From Fen-1298 sp050015675 (GTDB taxonomy: Bacteria; Bacteroidota; Ignavibacteria; UBA10030), in NCBI GenBank assembly GCA_050015675.1, contig JBEKAY010000007.1, positions 38,532 through 102,531 on the forward strand: a stretch of 64,000 nt of DNA, written 5' to 3'. Below are positions 17,883-27,289 of this stretch, piece by piece. Within the stretch, counting starts at the first letter, position 1, and every line of letters starts with the position of its first letter. Below the pieces are notes generated by a model. The model saw nothing but the letters and a program-made list of their open reading frames with translations. It did not search any database and was not told where the DNA came from. The translations under genes were made by a program, and so were the position numbers.

Positions 17883-17899
17883 TTAGAATCGCTTTAAAT

Positions 17900-17932
17900 A
17901 ACCTTTCGCATGCGAGGTGCATGCGGAAGGTT
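17900..17932 (+). terminator. Hairpin after the GH3 gene
   Basis: A 14-bp stem with a single T-G wobble (17900-17913 and 17919-17932, loop GAGGT) begins 18 bases after the stop codon and is followed by AAAAAG rather than a T run. Reads as a possible terminator or 3' stabiliser. Confidence 0.5.
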
Positions 17933-18043
17933 AAAAAGCGTCTTGTGCAAGATAAGCAGCTGTATCAGAATATACCGCTCCATCAACAAATCTGACGAAT
18001 GCCAGGCTTGGTACAAAAATATATCAATTGAAGAAGAATTTAT

Positions 18044-20584
18044 ATGCCAAAACCCTATAGTTTGAAAATAAACGACATTTTTACAATTTCAGGCGCACAA
18101 ATATCTGAAATTTATGTCAAGAATAAAATGACGGTTCATTTTCAGGGAATGTCAAAAACCCTACAGTTTCCTCATACAATCGCCCTTCAGGGTGCTCCTA
18201 CCTGTTCGATAGGTATATCCCCTGAGGGTCTCTATAATAGAGTGAACGATGCCGGCAGATTGATCTTGATAAATCAGAATGCAATTCAATTTGCTTCTGC
18301 ACCATTTATTCGTGTGGGAGATAGCAAAGCAGTTATGCTTACAACAAGAGACCCGAAAGCGGTCGAGGGTCCTGACGATGTGCCTGCCCTGAAAAATTAT
18401 TATCACCCTGCGATTTCTGAAAAGCGAACTTCGATTTCGATCGCTACGCCTTTAGCAGAATTAGCATATAAATTAGGGAAAGTTCACGTGACAAGAAGAT
18501 TGATTTCACCTTTCTTGTCTGGAAATGTTCAGGCGTTAATGCCTATCGGTGTAGAGGAGTATGAAGTAAAAAATACTTCAAACCAACATCAACAAATTAC
18601 TCTCATAATTCCCAAACCATCCTTAGTAAATCTTCAGGAGAAGGAATTAAAACCAACGGACCAGGACACTGTCTATGTATGTTCAGCGCCTGTAAAAGGC
18701 CATGTACATGCAGATTTTAAGTTCGCAGGTATGAGGGGAGTGGTCATGGGAAGCAAGGAATCCGCAGATAGAATGGTTATTGCTGTGCCCGAAATGAGTG
18801 GTGTGGAAATAGATACACAACCTTGTTTCTGCTTGAACAGGCTTAAACAGGATTTGTTGTTGAATGATAACGGAAGTTTTTATGAAAAGAGAATGCCTAT
18901 TCTAAAGCAAGATTATGGAGCAGCCATCAGTCTTACTTTTTCATTAAAACCAGAAGAGACGATAAAAATACCTTTTGCCATCGCTTTAGATTTTCCGCAG
19001 CAAAAATTTATTGACGGAAAAACTTTTGAGCGTAAATATGTCAAAAGTTTCAAGGATAAAGAAACCAGAGCCGTTGATATGGCAAAAGTTGCCATGGATA
19101 ATTATTCTACCTGGCTTAACCATACTACAGCAATTCAAACCAGAATATTTGAAGATATACTTAAGAACCCTTCCTACAAGAATGATAAGAATGGTGCATT
19201 AAGATTGACAAGGTTGATATTAAATGAATTCAGTTTTCCTTTATCAAATGCTGCAGTTTGGATTGAAGACGAAAACGGCAATGATGCTGCCAGGTTCCTG
19301 GAATGTTTTGATTACGCTTATATTGATCCCTCGGATGTCGATTGGTATTCCATGGTCTTGCTTGTACTCTTTCCTGATGTTGAAAAAGGACTCTGTCAAG
19401 GATTTATCAACTCGATTCTGGCAGAAGATCTCAGAGAACGTTATTACCATTATCATTCTTCTTTTGTCGAAGCAAGAAAACATTTTCTGGAACATCCTGA
19501 GGAATACGAAGGCAAGTCGTTGATTCAGATAAAAGATGCTATCAAAGTTAAAGGGAGCGTTTCGCATGATTTAGGCGCTTTACCGAAAGGCCATGCTTTG
19601 CGTAATGTCAGCGATTATGCATGGTACAATGATAATTACTGGGTAGATCTTTTCCCCAAGCTGGCAATGAGAGTTCTGCGTAATGTTAAATTTTTAGGTG
19701 ATACAGAATTTTTAAAGAAGAATTGGCAGACGCTTAAATTTGGATTTGATTTTTTACAAAAGCATGATTTAGACGGAGACGGCATCCCCGAAGGTAATCC
19801 CCATGAAGTTAAAAATACATTTGATAATTTAACTTTGTTCGGAGTTGACAGTTACGATGCGACTACCTTCATGGCTGGCTGTCAAGCAATGAAAGTCATG
19901 GCCGATATGATGCAAGACGAACCGGCAAAAAAGCAATACGAAACAAGTTTTGAAAAAGCTTCTACGGCTTTTGAGAAATTGTGGAGAGATAAGAAGAATA
20001 AAAAAGGCACAAGATTGCAGTATTACGTCACATGCTATGACACAGTTACAAGAAAAACAAACACAGATGTCTGGACTAATCAATTGGATGCTTTGTGGTA
20101 TTTGATTGCGATAGGGGAAGAGCCCTTCATATCTGATGATAGAGCCAAGAAAATTCTCAAGACAATTTATAAGAATAACCGTACAACTATGGGCTGGGCA
20201 ATGTGCCGGACAGAAAATGGAGAAGCAGTAGAATCAGAACAGGGACAAGATGTCTATACGACATCAAATTATGTCTTTGCACAGCTTCTTGATTATTACG
20301 GCATGGTCAGAGAGAGTAAAGAAGTATATAAAGCGATGGATAAGGTTGTCTTCGAGTATGCCAATTCTTTGATAACTCCGGACAACCTTAGGGCTGAGTT
20401 AGAAAAAGAAGAAGGAGAATTGACCAAAGGGCCTCATTATATAGTAGCTGCATATCCCAGACCGGGTGCAGTATTGACGCAAATGGTTATGCAATATATT
20501 AAGGGCATTCAAAAGCAGACTGGCAAAATAAAAATCGACTCTCAGCAATTGAAATCTTATGTAACTGATTTATTTTTAAAATAA
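18044..20584 (+). CDS. GH116 beta-glycosidase (beta-glucosidase or beta-xylosidase)
   Basis: 846 residues without a signal peptide. The N-terminal beta-sandwich is followed by an (alpha/alpha)6 barrel typical of GH116 (GBA2, Sulfolobus SSO1353 and Thermoanaerobacterium enzymes). The candidate nucleophile is Glu420 in ARFLECFDY; the candidate acid/base is Asp594 in KNTFDNL, after HDLDGDGIPEG. SSO1353 hydrolyses both beta-glucosides and beta-xylosides, so with GH10 and GH3 just upstream a role in cytoplasmic xylo-oligosaccharide breakdown is likely. The assignment rests on motifs and length, and the motifs are somewhat divergent. A short GTACAAAAATATAT sequence lies just upstream, recalling half of the xylA palindrome. 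Confidence 0.72.
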   Translation: MPKPYSLKINDIFTISGAQISEIYVKNKMTVHFQGMSKTLQFPHTIALQGAPTCSIGISPEGLYNRVNDAGRLILINQNAIQFASAPFIRVGDSKAVMLTTRDPKAVEGPDDVPALKNYYHPAISEKRTSISIATPLAELAYKLGKVHVTRRLISPFLSGNVQALMPIGVEEYEVKNTSNQHQQITLIIPKPSLVNLQEKELKPTDQDTVYVCSAPVKGHVHADFKFAGMRGVVMGSKESADRMVIAVPEMSGVEIDTQPCFCLNRLKQDLLLNDNGSFYEKRMPILKQDYGAAISLTFSLKPEETIKIPFAIALDFPQQKFIDGKTFERKYVKSFKDKETRAVDMAKVAMDNYSTWLNHTTAIQTRIFEDILKNPSYKNDKNGALRLTRLILNEFSFPLSNAAVWIEDENGNDAARFLECFDYAYIDPSDVDWYSMVLLVLFPDVEKGLCQGFINSILAEDLRERYYHYHSSFVEARKHFLEHPEEYEGKSLIQIKDAIKVKGSVSHDLGALPKGHALRNVSDYAWYNDNYWVDLFPKLAMRVLRNVKFLGDTEFLKKNWQTLKFGFDFLQKHDLDGDGIPEGNPHEVKNTFDNLTLFGVDSYDATTFMAGCQAMKVMADMMQDEPAKKQYETSFEKASTAFEKLWRDKKNKKGTRLQYYVTCYDTVTRKTNTDVWTNQLDALWYLIAIGEEPFISDDRAKKILKTIYKNNRTTMGWAMCRTENGEAVESEQGQDVYTTSNYVFAQLLDYYGMVRESKEVYKAMDKVVFEYANSLITPDNLRAELEKEEGELTKGPHYIVAAYPRPGAVLTQMVMQYIKGIQKQTGKIKIDSQQLKSYVTDLFLK

Positions 20585-20768
20585 TCCTTTTTTCCAGAGG
20601 TCTCTGTAACTATTGTGATTAAATAAAGATCAGTGCTTCAAAGATAATACGAAATGTTTACAATGTTGTTATAAGAAATCAATACAGGCAAGTTAATTTT
20701 CCTACCGCTCGGCAGAAAAAAATATATAATAAAGATAGATAATACCACACAGATAAACGAGGTATATT

Positions 20769-22280
20769 TTGCAATCAAACTCACAAAAACTTTCTTTCGT
20801 TGAAAAAGCGGGTTATAGCGCTGCTGATGCTGCTGCAAATTTTGTTTTTATGACGATGATCCTTTTCCAGACGAATTTCTATACGGATGTCTTTGGCATT
20901 ACTGCGGGTGCTGCGGCAACGATTCTTTTAGTTGCTCGGTTATGGGACGCTTTTGCCGATCCAATTGTTGGTGTACTTGCCGATCGTACAAACACACGCT
21001 GGGGAAAATTTCGACCTTGGGTTCTATTTACGGCACTGCCATGGTGTATCGTGATGGTGCTGGCGTACACGACGCCCAAAGGTTGGGGCATGACCTCGAT
21101 GATTATATATGCTGCCATCACTAACATTTTAATGATGAGCATCTATTCTATGAACAATATGCCGTACGCAGCACTTGGTGGAGTCTTGACCGGCGATGTC
21201 AATGAACGTGCTAAGCTTAACTCCTACCGGTTCTTCGCAGTGAATGCAGCACAATTTATTGTGGGCGGTTTCACTCTGCCGTTGATTGCCAAATTCGCAG
21301 TTGGGCATGACAAGCAGTACGGCTGGCAAATGACCATGATTATTTGGGCTGTTGTATGTTTCTTCCTATTCCTCATTACATTCGCTACAACAAAAGAACG
21401 CATTAAACCCCAGCCCTCTCAAAAATCTTCACCGAAAGAAGATTTTATCAATTTGCTGAAGAACAATCCGTGGAAAGTAATGTTTTTCATGACCCTGGTG
21501 CATTTTGCGATTCTCTCGTTCAGAGGTGCTGCACTTTATAATTATTATCATCATTTTGCTGACAAAGCTGCGCTATATGATTGGGTACAGAGCTTGGGTT
21601 TAACTGCACCTGCACTCGCTCCCGGTGCTCCTACACCTGGTGGTATTCTTGAATGGCTCAATTACATAGTTCATGGAGATAAGACAAACCTTGCAAGTTC
21701 GAATGTTGCCGATGTTGCTAACAGTATTATCAACATGATCGGAACCGGCGTCACCATGATTGTCATCATCCTCTCACCACCTCTTGCTAAGAAATTTGGT
21801 AAAAAGGCGGTTGCGATTGGCGGGTTCGGTCTTGCGAGCATCGGAACACTTGCTTTCTATTTGCTTGGTCCAACGAATATTACCGGCATGATCGTGCTGA
21901 CAATTCTTATCGCGATAGCGTATGCTCCAACCGTTCCATTAATTTGGGCGATATATGCGGATGTGGCGGACTACTCCGAATGGAAGACGGGACACCGCTT
22001 TACGGGAATCGTTTTTGCGACTATTGGTTTTGCCTTAAAAGGTGGTTTGGCGCTTGGCTCTTCTTCATTCCTTTGGATAATGGCTGGCTTGTTCAATTAT
22101 ACCACCCAGATGCCTGATGCGCCTCAAGCGATTGAGGGTTTCCGCGCATGCAGCGGGATCGTTGTCGGCATTATGTTCGCAATATGCACTCTTTTATTGA
22201 TGGCTTACCAGATCAATAAAAATATGACAATCCAGATGGCTGACGAGTTAGCCGAACGCAGGAAAAAATTCGCATCTTGA
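20769..22280 (+). CDS. GPH-family sugar:cation symporter 1
   Basis: 503-residue MFS protein of the glycoside-pentoside-hexuronide (GPH, melibiose/xyloside) family, inner membrane, with about 12 membrane helices. The diagnostic cytoplasmic loop GVLADRTNTRWGKFRPW is present, as is the mid-protein DYSEWKTGHRFTGI. A 50-residue proline-rich insert (residues about 265-310) around the seventh helix is unusual. The start is TTG, seven bases after GAGGT; no later Met precedes the conserved region. Position directly after the cytoplasmic glycosidases suggests import of xylo-oligosaccharides or xylosides. The next gene is a paralogue. Confidence 0.88.
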   Translation: MQSNSQKLSFVEKAGYSAADAAANFVFMTMILFQTNFYTDVFGITAGAAATILLVARLWDAFADPIVGVLADRTNTRWGKFRPWVLFTALPWCIVMVLAYTTPKGWGMTSMIIYAAITNILMMSIYSMNNMPYAALGGVLTGDVNERAKLNSYRFFAVNAAQFIVGGFTLPLIAKFAVGHDKQYGWQMTMIIWAVVCFFLFLITFATTKERIKPQPSQKSSPKEDFINLLKNNPWKVMFFMTLVHFAILSFRGAALYNYYHHFADKAALYDWVQSLGLTAPALAPGAPTPGGILEWLNYIVHGDKTNLASSNVADVANSIINMIGTGVTMIVIILSPPLAKKFGKKAVAIGGFGLASIGTLAFYLLGPTNITGMIVLTILIAIAYAPTVPLIWAIYADVADYSEWKTGHRFTGIVFATIGFALKGGLALGSSSFLWIMAGLFNYTTQMPDAPQAIEGFRACSGIVVGIMFAICTLLLMAYQINKNMTIQMADELAERRKKFAS

Positions 22281-22592
22281 GCTCGATGAGCTGAAGCATT
22301 ATGAAAAAGAAACTCATAATGTGATGAATACATTTGACAGCAAATATACAAAGGAGTTAATGGGATTTCAGCGCATTACACTAAAACTCAGATATGTTGA
22401 GAATGTCTTCTTGAATATTATGACTGAAAATAACTTGCTTTTTACAATTTAAAAGTGATATTATAGTGTGTAATTCTTCCCGGGGGGGCGAGGATTTAAC
22501 AGAAGTCATTCTGTATGTTATTTGTGATAGTGTGAAATCGTTTTTAATATACAAATCAGATAACTCTTTAATAACCTATTAGGTGATGTGAA
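22281..22592. other. Stretch between the two symporter genes with a possible promoter
   Basis: No gene is seen. A possible promoter is TTGCTT at 22437-22442 with TATTAT 18 bases further on, about 125 bases before the start codon. A run of seven G (near 22483-22490) follows. Confidence 0.3.
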
Positions 22593-23942
22593 ATGTCGCA
22601 GCCGGAAAAACTTCCTATTAAAGAAAAAGTCGGTTACGCTCTGGGCGACACCGCAGCAAATCTTATTTTCCAAACGATGGTCATGTTTCAGTTGGTATTT
22701 TATACCGACACATTTGGTATATCTGCTATTGCCGCTGGTACTTTATTGGTTGTTGTCCGTTTCTGGGATGCGATTTTCGACCCTATTATGGGAGTCATTG
22801 CTGATCGTACAAAAACCCGGTGGGGTAAGTTTCGTCCATGGGTTCTTTGGACTGCGATACCGTTTGGCATAATGGGTTTTCTGACATTTCTAACACCGGA
22901 TTTAAGTGTCAGCGGTAAATTGATATATGCGTATATTACTTACATCGTTTTGATGATGGTATATTCCGCAAACAATTTGCCGTATTCTGCATTAAGTGGA
23001 GTTATGACGGGTAACTTGAGCGAACGGACGAGTCTGTCGTCATATCGTTTTGTATTTGCGATGATAGCGCAGCTGATTGTTCAAGGTTTGGCGTTGCCGA
23101 TGGTGCATTACTTTGGACAAGGAAACAGTGCAATAGGTTATCAGTGGACGATGGGGATTTTTTCAGCCTTCGCAGTTATCTTCTTCTTTATCACCTTTAC
23201 AACAACCAAAGAACGAATCCAACCAAACCCCGCTCAGAAAGCATCAGTAAAACAACATTTCGCAGATCTTACAAAAAACGGACCATGGAAAGCGATGTTT
23301 GCTTTGACAATTATTCTTTTTATAACGCTTTCGATGCGCGGCAGTGTAGTGCTGTATTATTTCAAATATTATGTGGGTCAAGAAGATTTGTTTAGTCTTT
23401 TCAATGTGCTGGCAACGATCTCCACGATTATTGGTATCTTCTTCTCTAAAGGGCTTGCAATGCGCTATGGTAAGCGGAATGTTTTCATCAGTGGGCTTTC
23501 CGTGACAACGATATTTACTGCGCTCTTTATATTCCTTCCACCTGATGCTGTAAAATTGATTTTTATTACAGAGATCCTTCGTCAGTTTGCATACGGCTTC
23601 ACCATTCCGCTGCTCTGGGCAATGATGGCAGATGTTGCTGATTTTTCAGAGTGGAAAAACCAGCGCCGTGCAACAGGGATCGTTTTCTCGGCAATTGTAT
23701 TTGCTTTGAAAGCAGGACTAGGTTTTGGCGGCGCGATTACCGGTTATATGCTTTCTCTTTATGGTTACGTGCCAAATGTTGCCCAGACAGCTTCTTCTCT
23801 GGATGGGATCCGCTATACGATGAGTATTTTCCCTGCAATTACATTCGGTATTTGTGTCGTCTGTCTCTTCTTCTATCGAATTAATAAACAGGTAGAGATC
23901 CAAATCACTAATGAACTTGCAGAGCGGCGAAAAAGTTATTAG
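22593..23942 (+). CDS. GPH-family sugar:cation symporter 2
   Basis: 449 residues, about 12 membrane helices, GPH family as its neighbour: GVIADRTKTRWGKFRPW and DFSEWKNQRRATGIV. It aligns end to end with the upstream gene but lacks that protein's extra loop, so it is closer to the usual family length. Tandem paralogues imply different preferred sugars, for example xylobiose and longer or substituted oligomers, but this cannot be read from sequence. ATG start after AGGTGATGTGAA. The TonB-dependent receptor follows 152 bp downstream, so outer- and inner-membrane import are encoded side by side. Confidence 0.88.
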   Translation: MSQPEKLPIKEKVGYALGDTAANLIFQTMVMFQLVFYTDTFGISAIAAGTLLVVVRFWDAIFDPIMGVIADRTKTRWGKFRPWVLWTAIPFGIMGFLTFLTPDLSVSGKLIYAYITYIVLMMVYSANNLPYSALSGVMTGNLSERTSLSSYRFVFAMIAQLIVQGLALPMVHYFGQGNSAIGYQWTMGIFSAFAVIFFFITFTTTKERIQPNPAQKASVKQHFADLTKNGPWKAMFALTIILFITLSMRGSVVLYYFKYYVGQEDLFSLFNVLATISTIIGIFFSKGLAMRYGKRNVFISGLSVTTIFTALFIFLPPDAVKLIFITEILRQFAYGFTIPLLWAMMADVADFSEWKNQRRATGIVFSAIVFALKAGLGFGGAITGYMLSLYGYVPNVAQTASSLDGIRYTMSIFPAITFGICVVCLFFYRINKQVEIQITNELAERRKSY

Positions 23943-24094
23943 TATAAGTACATGAGGTCAGCAAATAGGGCGAACCATAGATTAAATGTACCATTCGTTC
24001 ACCTTGCACGTAGTAGTAAGTAGACCACAAAACAAAAAATATTTTTTCGAAGAACTCGCTTAGTCTAATCACATCAGATCAAAAGGAGGAAAAA

Positions 24095-27000
24095 ATGTTT
24101 ATTGGCAATACTTGTTTTCGTGGCACATTAATGTGTGCATTTCTCTTGGCATTATTTTTTATCGTTCAACCTTTGTCTGCAGCAGGATCTGGTTCGTTGA
24201 AAGGGAGTGTGCTTGACAAGACAAGTGGAGAGCCCCTGATCGGCGCTAATATCATTATCCAAAACACCAGTTTAGGTGGTGCTGCGGATGTTGATGGAAA
24301 TTTTGAGATAAAATTGATCCCTGTCGGTAATTGGAAAGTAAGAGTTTCTTGTATCGGTTATGTTCCAGTTATTCGTGATGTGACCATTGTTGAAAACGAA
24401 ACATTGAAAGAGGAATTTAAGTTAGTTGCTCAAGCAATAGAAGGTGAAGTAGTTACCGTTACAGCTCAAGCACGCGGTCAGGTGCAGGCAATCAACCAAC
24501 AGATTTCTTCAGATAAAATCGTCAGCATTGTTTCGGAAGCGAGGATTCAGGAGTTGCCTGACTTCAACGCGGCAGCAGCAATAGGCCGTCTGCCAGGTGT
24601 TTCGACTCTTCAAAGTTCTGGCGAAGACAATAAAGTTGTAATCAGGGGTTTAGCTCCTCAGTACAATGCAGTCGCTATCGGTGGAATTTCACTCGCAGCA
24701 ACAGGAAGCAATCAGATAGGTACGACTTCACAAGGCGGCGCATACGTCACATCCGGTACAACTAATAATGACAGAAGCGTTGACCTTACCATGATAACTT
24801 CTTATATGATCCAGTCGATCGAGGTCTATAAAACACTGACTCCAGATATGAATGCAGATGCCCTCGGCGGTTATGTTAATATGAATTTACGGGAAGCTCC
24901 ATCTGGAGTTCACGGTGACTTTTTGTGGCAGTCCGGTTATACGGAAAAGACCAACAATTATGGCAACTATAAGGCAATAGCTTCCATCAGTAATCGTTTC
25001 TTTGACGATCGCCTCGGTGTTTATGTTCTCGCAGACGGGGAACAATACGATCGTAACTCAGACAACATGAATGCTCAATACGCTATTACCAACCACGATA
25101 TTGGTGCAAATGGATATGAGACTGTTGATGTACAGAATATAGCACTCAATCGCCATATAGAAACGAGAAAGCGTTACGGAGGAAACGTGATCTTAGACTA
25201 CACATTACCCTCTGGCTTTATTAAATCTGTCAATATATTCAGCAGGTTGAATTCAATTTCTCGAGACTATCGAACAATCTTAAACTATGATAATAAATCA
25301 CTCGACTTTTCATACTGGGAGCAAAACAGCAATACTGATCTTGCAGTGAATTCTTTAGAACTGCAAAACGATTTTGGGTTTATGTCGGCGAATTTGAAAG
25401 CTGCTAATTCATATTCCGCAAACAATTCCCCTAACTCGCCTTTTTACCAATTCTCGCAAACGTCAGGGGTCACGAAGGCGCCAGATAATACAATTCCCGA
25501 TAGTCTGACTACCCTGGCATCTTTTTTAGGTGCGAACAACACTTTATTGAATACGCTAAGTTTATTTGAAACCCATTATAAGGAGGTCAATCAAACATAT
25601 AAGGGCGACTTCAAAATTCCTTTCAGAGTATCGGCTTTCTCGGGTTACTTTAAATTTGGCGGTGAGTATCAACATAAAGAAAATTCCACTGATCAGAATA
25701 CACCATATACTAATTTATCCCTCGGCGGTGGAGCTATTAATAATTTAGAGGTGACTAGTACCCTTATAAATTTTCCGCAATTGAAATTTGACTCTACAAA
25801 AAACCGTTTCGCGGCATATAATTTTCCTTCGCCCGACTCGACGAAACTTCTGAACAGCTTTTTAGGCGGCCGATTTGGAAAACTTTTTTGGGTGCCTGAC
25901 CCGCGTGTACTGAATGCGATACTTCATATGATAGCGGAAGACCCTGCGTATAACGGAAACCAAAATGGGGGATGGCAAAATGGACGTTATCAGACCATGC
26001 CCAACGACTATGACTATATTGAAAATTATTATGCCACATACTTAATGGCGGAGTTGGACTTTGGTTCGGCACTTTCGATAATAGGCGGTGCACGCTATGA
26101 AGAAGACCACATGTCATATTTTGCACATAACTTGGATGATAAACGCAATCCCAGTCCGCTCGTTCAAACTTATAGAGATACCACAGTTTATCCAAAAAAT
26201 CATTACTTGCTTCCAATGGTGCAGGCAAAGTATAACCTGGCTGACTGGAGTGATATACGCTATTCCTATAGTCAAACACTCGCGCGGCCATCTTATACCC
26301 AACTTTCACCGCATTATTCTATGGATTATAGTGAAAGCAATATAAATGCGGGGAATCCGAATCTTAAACCGGCACATTCATATAACCACGATCTTTATCT
26401 TACCTTTCATAGCAACGATTTAGGCCTCTTATCCATAGGAGGATTTTACAAGACTATATCGGACTTTTCCTATTCCACACAATACTATTTGCTTGCAAAT
26501 AATCCGGCTGGATTTTTTAACCTGACGTCATTTTTTCCTACGCCGAAGAACCAAGCGAATATATACACTTTCATAAATACTCCCTACGATGCTTTTGTGA
26601 AAGGTATCGAAGCAGATTTTCAGACGAGGTTCTGGTATTTACCGGCGCCATTTAATGGTGTGGTTCTTAGTATCAACTATACGCATATTTCGTCGAAAGC
26701 GACATATCCATACATGGATATTAGAACTATTCGCAATCCAAACGGTAATAACCCAAGATTCATCACCTTTTTACTTGATAGTACACGGACCGGTCGCTTG
26801 ATTAACCAGCCGAATGATTTAGGGAATGCTTCCATTGGTTACGACTACAAGGGATTTTCCGGGAGAGTATCGTTCAACTTCGTGGGAAATGCTGTCAGTG
26901 GTATTGGAAACTTTCCAGAGCAAGATGGTTTTACTAAAAACTATTATCGAGTTGATGCTTCAATCAGGCAAATGTTGCCCTGGGCTGGCCTTCAATTGTT

Positions 27001-27121
27001 TCTCGATATACAAAACATCAACGATGCCAATAATATTTCAACCCAACAATCAATCGGCGGTTTCACTTCTGAAAATAATTACGGTCTGGTTGCAAATCTG
27101 GGAGTTAGGTTTACGTTATAG
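24095..27121 (+). CDS. TonB-dependent receptor for oligosaccharides
   Basis: Outer-membrane receptor of 1008 residues with a signal peptide (to about residue 32). Order: a carboxypeptidase-regulatory-like domain (SLKGSVLDKTSGEPLIGANI, about 35-120), a plug (about 140-265, with RLPGVSTLQSSGED and VVIRGLAPQYNAV), then a beta-barrel ending in LGVRFTL with a terminal hydrophobic residue. It is preceded by a strong AAAGGAGG site. There is no SusD homologue nearby, so it is a stand-alone receptor rather than a SusC/D pair. Xylan oligomers are the likely substrate from context. A few codons resembling its C-terminus also occur before the second beta-helix gene (about 41036-41070). Confidence 0.9.
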   Translation: MFIGNTCFRGTLMCAFLLALFFIVQPLSAAGSGSLKGSVLDKTSGEPLIGANIIIQNTSLGGAADVDGNFEIKLIPVGNWKVRVSCIGYVPVIRDVTIVENETLKEEFKLVAQAIEGEVVTVTAQARGQVQAINQQISSDKIVSIVSEARIQELPDFNAAAAIGRLPGVSTLQSSGEDNKVVIRGLAPQYNAVAIGGISLAATGSNQIGTTSQGGAYVTSGTTNNDRSVDLTMITSYMIQSIEVYKTLTPDMNADALGGYVNMNLREAPSGVHGDFLWQSGYTEKTNNYGNYKAIASISNRFFDDRLGVYVLADGEQYDRNSDNMNAQYAITNHDIGANGYETVDVQNIALNRHIETRKRYGGNVILDYTLPSGFIKSVNIFSRLNSISRDYRTILNYDNKSLDFSYWEQNSNTDLAVNSLELQNDFGFMSANLKAANSYSANNSPNSPFYQFSQTSGVTKAPDNTIPDSLTTLASFLGANNTLLNTLSLFETHYKEVNQTYKGDFKIPFRVSAFSGYFKFGGEYQHKENSTDQNTPYTNLSLGGGAINNLEVTSTLINFPQLKFDSTKNRFAAYNFPSPDSTKLLNSFLGGRFGKLFWVPDPRVLNAILHMIAEDPAYNGNQNGGWQNGRYQTMPNDYDYIENYYATYLMAELDFGSALSIIGGARYEEDHMSYFAHNLDDKRNPSPLVQTYRDTTVYPKNHYLLPMVQAKYNLADWSDIRYSYSQTLARPSYTQLSPHYSMDYSESNINAGNPNLKPAHSYNHDLYLTFHSNDLGLLSIGGFYKTISDFSYSTQYYLLANNPAGFFNLTSFFPTPKNQANIYTFINTPYDAFVKGIEADFQTRFWYLPAPFNGVVLSINYTHISSKATYPYMDIRTIRNPNGNNPRFITFLLDSTRTGRLINQPNDLGNASIGYDYKGFSGRVSFNFVGNAVSGIGNFPEQDGFTKNYYRVDASIRQMLPWAGLQLFLDIQNINDANNISTQQSIGGFTSENNYGLVANLGVRFTL

Positions 27122-27289
27122 AAGAACTTTTACATAGAGCACGGACGAACTTCGCTCGATATAAGAATCGAGAGCATATCCTCATCGGCTCACCAACGAA
27201 AGGGGGAATGAAAATTTCAATACTACGATGAGCATGCGTATTATTTTTTTTATACTATTATTATATTTCAAATCACAAGGAGAGATAAC

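Noticed and set aside
24032..24050. AAAAAATATTTTTT palindrome upstream of the TonB receptor as a relative of the xylA operator
   Set aside because: It is simple A/T sequence and shares only the central few bases with the xylA palindrome.
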